A DNA stretch of 16,019 nt from Candidatus Rokuibacteriota bacterium (GTDB lineage: Bacteria > Methylomirabilota > Methylomirabilia > Rokubacteriales > CSP1-6): the NCBI GenBank assembly GCA_003221435.1, contig QHRS01000084.1, positions 669-16,687 of the forward strand, given 5' to 3'. The notes under the pieces are model-generated. The model saw nothing but the letters and a program-made list of their open reading frames with translations. It was not told the DNA's origin and ran no database searches. Positions 1 through 6,984 of the stretch are shown piece by piece. A program made the translations under genes and the position numbers. Numbering within the stretch: the first letter of the stretch is position 1; every line of letters starts with the position of its first letter.

Positions 1-1433
1 TACTTGCCTTGCACCTCCGCGCGACCTTTCACGGTCTCCTTGTATGGGACGCGCGGCGCCAGCAGGTTGACGTCCACGTTGTACTTGCGCTTCATGCGCT
101 CCACGGCCACCTCGACGTGCATCTGCCCCACGCCCGAGACGAGCAGCTGCTTCGTCTCCGGGTCGAAGTGGTAGTGCAGCGTCGGGTCCTCCTCGACCAT
201 CTTGCGAAGCGCGCTGCTGATCTTGTCTTCGTCGCCGCGGGCCTTGGGCTGGATCGCGAACGACATCGAGGGCTCGGGGAAGTTGATCCTCGGGAGCACG
301 AACGGCTGTGTGTCATCGGAGAGGGTGTCGCCCGTGAGCGTCTCTTTCAGCTTGGCCACCACGCCGAGCTCACCCGGGCCGAGCGCCTCGACGCTCTTCT
401 GGCTCTTGCCCTGCATCCACGCGATGTGGCCCATGCGCTCCCGCAATCCGCGGGACGCGTTGAGGAGCGGCGAGTCCGCGCCGATCGTGCCGGAGTAGAC
501 GCGAAAGAGCGAGAGCTTGCCGACGTGGGGATCCGACAGCGTCTTGAAGACGAGGGCGGCGGCGGGAGCCTTGGGGTCGGGCGCGCGGCGGGCGCCCTGC
601 CCCGTCTTCTGATCGGTCCCGTCCACGTCGCCGCGATCGAGCGGCGACGGGAACGACTCGACGATCAGGTCGAGCAGGTCCTGGCCGCCGATGTTCCGGC
701 TCGCCGAGGCGCACAGCACCGGCATGATCTTGCCCTGGGCGATGCCCGCGCGGAGGGCGCGCACCATCTCCGCTTCGTCGATCGACCCTTCCTCGAGATA
801 CTTGTTGAGGAGCTCGTCGTCGGTCTCCGCGGCGGCCTCGATGAGCTTCTCGCGGTACTCCTTCGCCTGGCCGGCCAGCTCGGCGGGCACGTTCTTCATG
901 CGGACCAGGTCGACCACGCCCGTGAACGCCTGCTCGGCGCCGATGGGAATCTGCAGCGGGACGAGCCGCCCCTTGAGCCGCTTGGTCAGCGATTCGAGCG
1001 TCCGGAAAAAGTCGGCGCGCTCGCGGTCGAGCCGGTTGATGACGACGGCACGGGGCAGATCGTACTCGGTCGCGAACTTCCACACGCGCTCGGTCTGCAC
1101 CTGCACGCCGGCGACCGCGTCCACGACGACCACGGCGCCCTCGACGACGCGCAACCCGGCGCGCGCCTCGGCGATGAAGTCGCCGTATCCGGGCATGTCG
1201 ACGAGGTTGATCCGGTGGTTCTTGTAGTCGCAGTACGCGAGCGCGATGTTGAGCGAGATCTTCCGCTTGATCTCGTCGGGGTCGAAGTCGGTGGTCGTCG
1301 TGCCGTCGTCGACACGGCCGAGCCGGGTCACCGCACCGGCCGCGAAGAGCAGCGCCTCGACCAGGGAGGTCTTGCCGACGCCGCCGTGGCCGACGAAGCC
1401 GACGTTGCGGATCCTGGCGATGTCCAGGGCCAT
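1..1433 (-). CDS. fusA: Elongation factor G-like translation GTPase (partial, 3' end off the left edge)
   Basis: Translation GTPase of the EF-G family, expected to act on the ribosome in the cytoplasm. The 477 codons present include a P-loop GHGGVGKT (residues 15-22), a G3 motif DMPGY (79-83) and a G4 motif NRLD (133-136), followed by an EF-G domain II and the start of domain III (motif GVGQMHVEV). The P-loop, DMPGY and NRLD differ from canonical EF-G (AHIDAGKT, DTPGH, NKMD), so this looks like the paralogous 'EF-G-like/FusA2' class and not the main housekeeping copy. The start ATG at 1433 follows a strong Shine-Dalgarno AGGAGGT (1439-1445, minus strand) with 5-base spacing. About 220 C-terminal residues are missing because the window ends. 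It is 198 bases from ispH and probably has its own promoter. The family is certain; the exact subclass is inferred. Confidence 0.93.
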   Translation of the reverse strand, partial: MALDIARIRNVGFVGHGGVGKTSLVEALLFAAGAVTRLGRVDDGTTTTDFDPDEIKRKISLNIALAYCDYKNHRINLVDMPGYGDFIAEARAGLRVVEGAVVVVDAVAGVQVQTERVWKFATEYDLPRAVVINRLDRERADFFRTLESLTKRLKGRLVPLQIPIGAEQAFTGVVDLVRMKNVPAELAGQAKEYREKLIEAAAETDDELLNKYLEEGSIDEAEMVRALRAGIAQGKIMPVLCASASRNIGGQDLLDLIVESFPSPLDRGDVDGTDQKTGQGARRAPDPKAPAAALVFKTLSDPHVGKLSLFRVYSGTIGADSPLLNASRGLRERMGHIAWMQGKSQKSVEALGPGELGVVAKLKETLTGDTLSDDTQPFVLPRINFPEPSMSFAIQPKARGDEDKISSALRKMVEEDPTLHYHFDPETKQLLVSGVGQMHVEVAVERMKRKYNVDVNLLAPRVPYKETVKGRAEVQGK

Positions 1434-1451
1434 GCCCTACCTCCTGACGGC

Positions 1452-1504
1452 AGGCCGCTCACACAGGGCCCATCGGCCTGGCTGGGGACCCGTTTGAGCG
1501 GCCT
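1452..1504 (-). promoter_or_regulatory. Inverted repeat in the leader of the EF-G-like gene
   Basis: AGGCCGCTCA (1452-1461) and TGAGCGGCCT (1495-1504) are perfect 10-base complementary arms separated by 33 bases, with further GGCC-rich sequence inside. The structure lies 7 bases upstream of the Shine-Dalgarno of the EF-G-like gene, so a transcript starting upstream would carry it as a 5' leader hairpin. Any regulatory role is inference. Confidence 0.4.
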
Positions 1505-1552
1505 CGGCCTGCGGATCGTTCCGCATCGAGCGTCGAGCGCGAAAGTGCGGCC

Positions 1553-1561
1553 ATGCTATCA
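1553..1561 (-). promoter_or_regulatory. fusA: Possible -10 element (TGATAGCAT) for the EF-G-like gene
   Basis: Minus-strand TGATAGCAT lies about 120 bases upstream of the EF-G-like start. It resembles an extended -10 box and shares TAGCAT with the sequence just in front of shc (TTAGCAT, 9306-9312). I see no convincing -35 hexamer at the right spacing. The remaining gap (1434-1631) holds the leader hairpin and no ORF I can support. Confidence 0.25.
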
Positions 1562-1631
1562 CAGCGGACTCGGAGGGGCTACGGATCGGAGCCGAGCCGG
1601 CGGCGGCGGGACGGCGGCAGGCCGCGACGGC

Positions 1632-2630
1632 TCAGCGGCCTTGGCGGACGACGGCACTGCGCGGCGGAAGCGTCTTGGCGTTCTCGCGCGCGATCTGCTC
1701 GAGCTCGCTCGGCAGCGCGAACCGGACGTCTTCTTCGACGACGTGCACCTCGCGGACGCTGATCTCGCCCGACCTGCGGAGCGCTTCGACCGCCTCGGTG
1801 ACGAGGACCTCGGGCGTGGAGGCACCCGCGGTGATGCCGATCCGGCGCACGCCCTCGAGCCATTCTGAGTGGATGTCGCGCGCGTCGTTGATCAGGTAGG
1901 CGCGCGTGCCGTTCACCTCCGAGACCTCGCGGAGTCGGTTGGCATTCGAGCTGTTCGCGGCGCCGATCACGAGCACCACGTCCACGTCGCCGGCCAGCGT
2001 CTTGACCGCCGCCTGGCGGTTCTGCGTGGCGTAGCAGATGTCGTCCTTCGCGGGGCCGACGATCTTGGGGAAACGACGCCGCAGCGCCTCGATGCACTCG
2101 CGCGTGTCGTCGACGGAGAGCGTCGTCTGCGTGAGGTACGCGACCTTGCTCGGATCGGGCACCTGGAGGTCGACGACCTGGTCGGGATGCTCGATGAGCA
2201 TCATCCGGTCGGGCGCCTCGCCCATCGTCCCGATCACCTCGTCGTGATCCTCGTGCCCGACGAGGATGATCGTGTATCCCTCGCGCGCGTAGCGGATCGC
2301 CTCGAGATGCACCTTCGTCACGAGCGGGCAGGTCGCGTCGATGACCCGGAGGCCCCGGCGCTTGGCCTCCAGGCGCACCTCGGGCGAGATCCCGTGAGCG
2401 CTGAAGATGACGGTCGCGTCGTCGGGGACCTCGTGCAGCTCGTCGACGAAGATCGCGCCTTTCTCCCGCAACTCGTCAACCACGTGGCGGTTGTGCACGA
2501 TTTCCTTCCGCACGTAGACGGGCGGCGGACACACCGCCAGCGCCAGCTCGACGATGTCGATCGCGCGCTCGACCCCCGCGCAGAAGCCGCGGGGTCCCGC
2601 CAGGACGATCTCATCCAGCTTGTTCGTCAT
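1632..2630 (-). CDS. ispH: 4-hydroxy-3-methylbut-2-enyl diphosphate reductase (IspH/LytB)
   Basis: Iron-sulfur enzyme that reduces HMBPP to IPP and DMAPP, the last step of the MEP isoprenoid pathway, in the cytoplasm. The 332-aa protein has the three cluster cysteines: C17 in GFCAGV, C101 in ATCPLV and C199 in ICYATQNRQ. It also has substrate-pocket residues H46 (IVHN), H126, E131 (DHDEVIGT), T167 (LTQTTLS) and the SSNANRL motif (227-233). Length and order match the family. I chose ATG 2630 because homologues begin shortly before KxxEIxLAxPRGFC. An in-frame ATG at 2654 would add 8 residues and leave only 3 bases to the preceding dehydrogenase stop. It lies directly downstream of the dehydrogenase, probably in one transcript, and supplies precursors to the hopanoid enzymes encoded further upstream. 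Confidence 0.97.
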   Translation of the reverse strand: MTNKLDEIVLAGPRGFCAGVERAIDIVELALAVCPPPVYVRKEIVHNRHVVDELREKGAIFVDELHEVPDDATVIFSAHGISPEVRLEAKRRGLRVIDATCPLVTKVHLEAIRYAREGYTIILVGHEDHDEVIGTMGEAPDRMMLIEHPDQVVDLQVPDPSKVAYLTQTTLSVDDTRECIEALRRRFPKIVGPAKDDICYATQNRQAAVKTLAGDVDVVLVIGAANSSNANRLREVSEVNGTRAYLINDARDIHSEWLEGVRRIGITAGASTPEVLVTEAVEALRRSGEISVREVHVVEEDVRFALPSELEQIARENAKTLPPRSAVVRQGR

Positions 2631-2657
2631 GAAAGTTCTCGCCGAGTATACCATCCG

Positions 2658-3683
2658 TCACGGTTCGATCAGCACCTTCAAGGCGTCGCCGCGGGCCATC
2701 AGCTCGAGCGCGAGACGCACCTCCGCGAGCCCCATACGGTGAGTGATCAACCCGTCGGGCACGACCATCTCCGACTCGAGCAGGTCGACCGCCTTCCGGA
2801 TCAGCTCGGGCGTGTGGTGGAATGCGCCGAGGAGCGTCAGCTCGTCGTAATGCGCGCGGCGGGTGTCGAGCCGCACCGCGGTCCCCGGCGCGCAGCCGCC
2901 GAAGAACAGGACCGTGCCCCCCTTGCCCACGGCCGCGATCGCCTGCTCCCACACCTCGGGGCGACCGGTCGCATCCACGGTGACGTCGGCGCCGCGGCCA
3001 GCGGTCAGTACGCGGACCCCGTCAACGATGTCGGGGAGCTCCAGCGTGTCGACGATCTCGGCGAGGCCGAGCTCACGGACTCGCTCGAAGCGCCAGCCGC
3101 GCTTGCCGAGGAGGATGACGCGCGCCTTGCGCGCGGTGGCGAGCAGCGCGATCAAGCACCCGAGCGGGCCGTGACCGAAGATTGCCACGGTCTGTCCGGC
3201 CTCGACGCGCGCCCGCTCGACGCCGAGCAAGGCGCACGCGAGGGGCTCGGCGAAGGCCGCGCGCGCGGCCGGCGTCCCCTGCATCAGCCGGACGACGTTC
3301 TTCTCGACCAGGCGCGGCGGCAACGCGATGTACTCGCCGTACGCGCCGTTGACGAAGAGCAGGTCCTCGCAGAGGTTCGGCCGGCCCGCGCGGCAGAGGG
3401 CGCACCAACCGCACGGCGCCGAGTTGGCCGCGACGACCCGGTCCCCCTCGCGGAGCCCCCGCGCGCCTTCCCCGACGGCGATCACGGTCCCGGCCAGCTC
3501 GTGGCCGAACACGGTCGGCACATGCGGGATCATGACCGGGTGGCCGCGCCGGAGCGTCTTCACGTCGGTGCCGCACGTGAGCGCGGCCTCGACGCGGACG
3601 ACGACCTCGCCGCGGGACGGCGCGGGTGTCGGCACCCGCTCGTACCGGAGGTCGTTCGGGCCGTAGAACACCGCCGCTCTCAT
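2658..3683 (-). CDS. Zinc-dependent medium-chain alcohol/polyol dehydrogenase
   Basis: MDR-superfamily NAD(P)-dependent dehydrogenase of 341 aa. Catalytic zinc ligands C37 (TCGTD) and H61-E62 (FGHELAG) are present, as is the structural zinc set C91, C94, C97 and C105 in the usual C-x2-C-x2-C-x7-C spacing. A Rossmann glycine motif (GHGPLG) follows in the middle. It resembles the sorbitol/threonine dehydrogenase branch; the substrate cannot be read from sequence. Start ATG 3683 (MRAAVF) is the family-typical N-terminus, with a GAGG Shine-Dalgarno; the longer reading frame upstream crosses a repeat and is not homologous. It sits between hpnD and ispH in the same direction. A role in reducing a hopanoid side-chain aldehyde is possible from context only. 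Confidence 0.93.
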   Translation of the reverse strand: MRAAVFYGPNDLRYERVPTPAPSRGEVVVRVEAALTCGTDVKTLRRGHPVMIPHVPTVFGHELAGTVIAVGEGARGLREGDRVVAANSAPCGWCALCRAGRPNLCEDLLFVNGAYGEYIALPPRLVEKNVVRLMQGTPAARAAFAEPLACALLGVERARVEAGQTVAIFGHGPLGCLIALLATARKARVILLGKRGWRFERVRELGLAEIVDTLELPDIVDGVRVLTAGRGADVTVDATGRPEVWEQAIAAVGKGGTVLFFGGCAPGTAVRLDTRRAHYDELTLLGAFHHTPELIRKAVDLLESEMVVPDGLITHRMGLAEVRLALELMARGDALKVLIEP

Positions 3684-3745
3684 AGAGCCTCGGCAGGGGG
3701 CGCGGCCCCTGCGTCGTACCAACCCGTATCCGGATGGCGTTCCGG

Positions 3746-3815
3746 GCGCCGGCTCTGCCGGCGCAAGCTTTCGGGGGGAGGTTCGGAAGGGGGGCAGCGC
3801 CCCCCTCCGAGGAAG
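3746..3815. repeat. Family A intergenic double-hairpin repeat, copy 1
   Basis: GCGCCGGC-tct-GCCGGCGC type hairpin (3746-3764) followed by GGGGAGGTTCGGAA and a second hairpin GGGGGGC-agc-GCCCCCC, ending CCGAGGAAG. The layout is nearly the same as 6914-6980, and an inverted, more diverged copy is at 8219-8285. It fills the gap between hpnD and the dehydrogenase. It could act as a REP-like element or transcript-processing/attenuation structure; there is no U-tract, so a classical terminator is unlikely. Confidence 0.8.
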
Positions 3816-3825
3816 CCGGCGGCCT

Positions 3826-4680
3826 TCACGGCGCCATCCCGAGGCGCACCGCGGCCCACGTCCGGAGGGCGATCCCGAGCTTCCGCCGTGCGGACAGCGC
3901 CACGTGCCGGCCGAAGATGCGGAAGCGCCGCGCCTCGAGCTCCCGGAGCAGCGCAAAGTAGATTCGGCCCATGATCTGGGCGGCGACGAGCGCGCGGGCG
4001 TCGGCCGCGGGGAACGCCCGCTGCGCCGCCTCGTAGAAATGCCGCGCCCTGCGCGCCTGGTGCTCCATGAGCGCGACGAACGCGTCGGTGTAGCGACCCG
4101 CGCGAAGGTCGTCGGACGTCACGCCGAAGCGCCGCAGGTCCTCCTGCGGGATATAGACCCGCCCCGCCCGCGCGTCGGTCTCGACGTCCCGCATGATGTT
4201 CGTGAGCTGGAGCGCGATGCCGAGGTTCACCGCGTAGTCGCGGGTGTGGGACTCAGCGTAGCCGAAGATCTCGATGCAGCAGAGCCCGACCGCCGACGCG
4301 ACGCGATAGCAGTACGGATACAGCTCCTCGAACGTCTCGTAGGTGGCGCGGTCGAGGTCCATCTCGACGCCGTCGATGATCGACTCGAGCGCCGTGCGTG
4401 GGATGGGGTAGGCGCGCACCGCGTCCGCCAGCCGGCGCGCCACCGGGGTCTGCAGCGCGCGGCCGGCGTAGCACCGCGCCACCTCGGCGCGCCAGTCGTT
4501 CAGCGCGGCACGCTGCCGCGCCGGGTTGCTGCCCAGGTCGGCGACATCGTCCACGATGCGGCAGAAGGCGTACACGGCGTAGAGCGCCTCGCGCCGCGGG
4601 CGGGGCAGGAAGAGGAACGCGTAGTAGAAGCTCGACCGGCTCTTCCGAGTCAGCGTGGAAACGAATTGTATGCCGTTCAT
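3826..4680 (-). CDS. hpnD: Presqualene diphosphate/squalene synthase, HpnD type
   Basis: Trans-isoprenyl diphosphate synthase of the squalene/phytoene synthase family, 284 aa. HpnD condenses two farnesyl diphosphates to presqualene diphosphate. Both magnesium-binding Asp motifs are present: DDVAD (44-48) and DVETD (165-169), the latter followed by GRVYIP. The N-terminal SSFYYAFLFLP is characteristic of HpnD, not HpnC. The start ATG 4680 overlaps the hpnA stop (ATGA), giving translational coupling. The last codons lie against repeat family A. No hpnC or hpnE occurs in the window, so either they are elsewhere or this enzyme does more of the route to squalene; the sequence does not decide this. 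Confidence 0.93.
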   Translation of the reverse strand: MNGIQFVSTLTRKSRSSFYYAFLFLPRPRREALYAVYAFCRIVDDVADLGSNPARQRAALNDWRAEVARCYAGRALQTPVARRLADAVRAYPIPRTALESIIDGVEMDLDRATYETFEELYPYCYRVASAVGLCCIEIFGYAESHTRDYAVNLGIALQLTNIMRDVETDARAGRVYIPQEDLRRFGVTSDDLRAGRYTDAFVALMEHQARRARHFYEAAQRAFPAADARALVAAQIMGRIYFALLRELEARRFRIFGRHVALSARRKLGIALRTWAAVRLGMAP

Positions 4681-5693
4681 GCGGTCGGCGCAGGCGCGAC
4701 CCCGGGGATTATGCCATAGCCCCGCGCCGCGAACCATTCGACGGCGTCCCGGAGCGCGTCTTCGACAGGGGTCTGAGGCAGCCCGAGCTCCCGCACGGCC
4801 TTCGCCGCGCTGAAGTGCATTCGCTTCCGCGCCATCCGGACCGCGGTGAGCGGCACGGCAGGCACGCCCCCCGTCAGCCGGGCCACCGCCTCCATCCCGA
4901 GCGCGCCGCACCACGCGAGTGCCCAGGGCACACGGATCCGCGGCGCCGGATGACCGGTCAGCCGGGCCAGCATCCCGAAGATCTCGGAGAGCGAGAGGTT
5001 CTGGTTGCCGAGGATGTACTTCTCACCGACGCGGCCGCGCTCGGCGGCCAGCACATGCCCGCGCGCGACGTCGCGCGCGTGCACCAGGTTCAACCCGGTG
5101 TCGAGCGTCGCGAACATCTTGCCGCGGAGGAAGTCGACGATGAGCTGACCGGTCGGCGTCGGCTTGGTGTCCCATGGCCCGACCGGGGCTGACGGGTTTA
5201 CCACGACGACGGGGAGCCCCCGCGACGCCCACTCCAGGGCCACCCGCTCGGCGAGGAACTTGGATCGCTTGTAGGGTCCGACCATGTCCGCGAGCGTTAC
5301 CGGCGTCGTCTCCGTGCCAGGGCTACCGTCCTCGGGAATGCCGAGCGCCCCGACGGTTGACGTATACACGACGCGCTCGACGCCTGCATCGGCGCAGGCC
5401 GCGAGGACCGCCCGCGTGCCGTCGACATTCGCGCGGTAGAGGTCGCGTGGATCGCGGGCCCAGAGGCGGTAGTCGGCGGCGACGTGATAGACGTGCCGCG
5501 CACCCGTCACCGCGCCTCTGAGCGACCCGGGATCGAGCAGGTCGCCCTCGCAGACGTCGAGCGCGAGGCCCTCGATGGCCCGCCGGTCGCTCGATCGGCG
5601 AACGAGCGCGCGCACGCGCTGACCGTCGTCGAGCAGGGCGCGGACGACGTTGGCGCCGACGAATCCGGTCGCGCCGGTCACGAGCGCCGTCAT
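4677..5693 (-). CDS. hpnA: Hopanoid-associated NAD-dependent sugar epimerase/dehydratase HpnA
   Basis: Short-chain dehydrogenase/epimerase-like protein (extended SDR), 338 aa. It has the nucleotide-binding GATGFVG (residues 7-13), catalytic-type Y141-x3-K145 (YKRSK) after a YTST segment (110-113), and an NPSAPVGPWD substrate-loop motif. HpnA proteins are a recurring member of hopanoid loci; their exact reaction on the side chain is not established. Its stop overlaps the hpnD start by 4 bases. The ATG at 5693 has no recognisable Shine-Dalgarno. It abuts a structured repeat (family B, 5694-5754), so initiation may depend on that leader or on upstream translation. About 95 bases separate it from hpnG. 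Confidence 0.94.
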   Translation of the reverse strand: MTALVTGATGFVGANVVRALLDDGQRVRALVRRSSDRRAIEGLALDVCEGDLLDPGSLRGAVTGARHVYHVAADYRLWARDPRDLYRANVDGTRAVLAACADAGVERVVYTSTVGALGIPEDGSPGTETTPVTLADMVGPYKRSKFLAERVALEWASRGLPVVVVNPSAPVGPWDTKPTPTGQLIVDFLRGKMFATLDTGLNLVHARDVARGHVLAAERGRVGEKYILGNQNLSLSEIFGMLARLTGHPAPRIRVPWALAWCGALGMEAVARLTGGVPAVPLTAVRMARKRMHFSAAKAVRELGLPQTPVEDALRDAVEWFAARGYGIIPGVAPAPTA

Positions 5694-5754
5694 TTACCAG
5701 GGCACGGGCACCCGGGCTCTCGCCACGCCCGTGCCCCGCCGGAACCTGCACGCT
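5694..5754 (-). repeat. Family B hairpin element directly upstream of hpnA
   Basis: Read on the minus strand, this 61-base element starts AGCGTGCAGG and ends CCCTGGTAA directly before the hpnA ATG. It contains a perfect 10-bp stem (GGGCACGGGC / GCCCGTGCCC; arms at 5700-5709 and 5727-5736) with a 17-base loop. A copy with 3 mismatches over its last 48 bases lies at 12781-12840 in front of mlaD, also in sense orientation. Its position suggests a mobile or duplicated 5'-leader element; function is unknown. Confidence 0.8.
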
Positions 5755-5788
5755 AGGTTTTTTTGATCAGTCCGCGGGTGACGCGCTC

Positions 5789-6514
5789 TCATTCCAGAGC
5801 CTCGCGCAGTTTGGCGAGGACGGCGGCGATGGTCCGGAGCGCGCGCGCGGTGGCGCGCTGGAGCGCGAGTGCGCTGCAGATGAGCGCGGGACGGCGCAGC
5901 ACGAGCGCTGCCGCGCGCACGTGGCTTGTGCGCCCAGCGTCGTCGACGAGCCCCGTCAGGTCGCGCGAGAGCGATTGCGCGGCCGTATCGGACACCGCTC
6001 GCACGACCACGGCGGGAACGCCGCGCCGCGCGGCGGCCGCGACGATGAGCGCTGATTCCATGTCGGCGGCGATCGCGCCCGTCTGGCGCCAGAGCGCCAC
6101 CTTGGCCGCGGAGCTTTCCACGATCGCCGTGGTCGTGATCAGCGGGTCCGTCGCGGCGACGACGCCTGCCGCTGCCGCCGCGACGAGCGCGCGGGCGTGG
6201 ACGTCGGGGTCGATCGGTAGCCGGGCGCCGGAAGGGGCGATGACGGTTCGCGGTACGATGAGCGCGCCGACCGCGCCGAGCCCGGGCGAGAGCGCGCCGC
6301 AGACGCCCGCCGAGACGACCAGCGCCGGACGCTCCCGCTCCCAGAGGCCGCGCGCCTCGAGTTGCGAGGCGCGGAGACCGACCGGCAGGAGCACGGTCCC
6401 GTCCCCGGCGAAGCGCGGCCATGGACTCGAGACGACACGGGCCAGCCCGAGTCCTCTGGCCAGCCCGCGCGCTTCCGCCTCGACCGCGGTGAGGATCAGG
6501 AGGAGGCGACTCAC
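5789..6514 (-). CDS. hpnG: Adenosylhopane nucleosidase/phosphorylase HpnG
   Basis: Member of the PNP/UDP (MTA/SAH-nucleosidase-like) family, 241 aa. HpnG releases adenine from adenosylhopane to give ribosylhopane. The family motif ADMESA (150-155), which binds the ribose, and the later AVSDTA (173-178, catalytic-type Asp176) are visible, with an early glycine-rich loop SAGVCGAL (68-75). It starts with GTG at 6514, which overlaps the stop of the upstream 117-aa gene (GTGA), so the two are translationally coupled. It acts immediately after HpnH, encoded two genes upstream. Confidence 0.9.
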   Translation of the reverse strand: MSRLLLILTAVEAEARGLARGLGLARVVSSPWPRFAGDGTVLLPVGLRASQLEARGLWERERPALVVSAGVCGALSPGLGAVGALIVPRTVIAPSGARLPIDPDVHARALVAAAAAGVVAATDPLITTTAIVESSAAKVALWRQTGAIAADMESALIVAAAARRGVPAVVVRAVSDTAAQSLSRDLTGLVDDAGRTSHVRAAALVLRRPALICSALALQRATARALRTIAAVLAKLREALE

Positions 6515-6864
6515 CGTTCCCGGGGGCCGTCCGACGCCGCTTCGGCCTGCTCCCCTTCCTTGCGCCGGAGCCAGGCGGCGTACGAGGTCCCCGCGGCCGT
6601 GTCCCTGCCGGTGAACCGGATGGTCCGAATCTCCCTGTACGGGATCTTGAACGGGCCTTCGCCGCCAACGTCGAAGACCTGGATGAACGGCTCGGCCACG
6701 TCCGCGTTGCGGTTGAAGATGTAGCCGTACAGCTCGGTGCCGTCGGTCTTCACGATGGTCGTGTTCCCGCGGTAGTCGAATGCGAGGTCGATGACCCGCT
6801 CGAGCGGCAGGTCGGGCCCCACCTCCGGGACCCAGCCCTCGAGCGTTCTGCCCGGCGCGCTCAT
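6511..6864 (-). CDS. Unrecognised 117-aa protein between hpnH and hpnG
   Basis: I do not recognise a characterised family. The 117-aa product has no signal peptide, no membrane segment and no cysteines. The centre (about residues 20-90) alternates hydrophobic and charged residues as in a small beta-barrel, with motifs DYRGNTTIVKTDGTELYGYI, NRNAD, PFIQVFDVGG and PYREIRTIRFTGRD. The C-terminus is charged and likely disordered. It starts at ATG 6864 with a strong Shine-Dalgarno AGGAGGG (6872-6878, minus strand) at 7-base spacing. Its stop overlaps the hpnG GTG start. This tight coupling to hpnG suggests a role in or near side-chain formation, or a small scaffold; this is inference. Confidence 0.85.
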   Translation of the reverse strand: MSAPGRTLEGWVPEVGPDLPLERVIDLAFDYRGNTTIVKTDGTELYGYIFNRNADVAEPFIQVFDVGGEGPFKIPYREIRTIRFTGRDTAAGTSYAAWLRRKEGEQAEAASDGPRER

Positions 6865-6882
6865 CAGACTACCCTCCTCTCA

Positions 6883-6901
6883 GGGGGCCGTCGAGGCCCC
6901 C
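6883..6901. repeat. GC hairpin preceding the 117-aa gene
   Basis: GGGGGCC (6883-6889) and GGCCCCC (6895-6901) form a perfect 7-bp stem with a 5-base loop. On the minus strand it lies 4 bases upstream of the Shine-Dalgarno of the 117-aa gene. The same hairpin with one base changed occurs at 8222-8240 as the outer part of repeat A3, so it belongs to the family A assembly. No U-tract follows. Confidence 0.65.
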
Positions 6902-6913
6902 TTCGGCACTCAG

Positions 6914-6980
6914 GCGCCGGCTTTGCCGGCGCCATCCCGGGGGAGGTTCGGAAGGGGGGCGGAGCCCCCCTCCGAGGAAG
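6914..6980. repeat. Family A intergenic double-hairpin repeat, copy 2
   Basis: GCGCCGGC-ttt-GCCGGCGC hairpin, then ATCCCGGGGGAGGTTCGGAA and a second hairpin GGGGGGC-gga-GCCCCCC, ending CCGAGGAAG four bases before the hpnH stop. It is almost the same as 3746-3815 in sequence, spacing and orientation. It occupies the gap between hpnH and the 117-aa gene. Confidence 0.8.
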
Positions 6981-6984
6981 CTCA

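Noticed and set aside
9..1868. A 619-aa plus-strand open frame
   Set aside because: Antisense shadow of the EF-G-like gene and the end of ispH; low-complexity Arg/Asp/Leu-rich product typical of the opposite strand of GC-rich genes.
1869..3974. A 701-aa plus-strand open frame
   Set aside because: Antisense to ispH, the dehydrogenase and the end of hpnD, all of which have clear family motifs on the minus strand.
5758..5764. T-run after the family B hairpin as a plus-strand terminator
   Set aside because: It lies about 20 bases beyond the stem and no plus-strand gene precedes it; on the coding strand it is just an A-run between hpnG and hpnA.
5694..6668. A 324-aa minus-strand open frame overlapping hpnG
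   Set aside because: Arg/Pro/Gly-rich out-of-frame reading of hpnG and the 117-aa gene.
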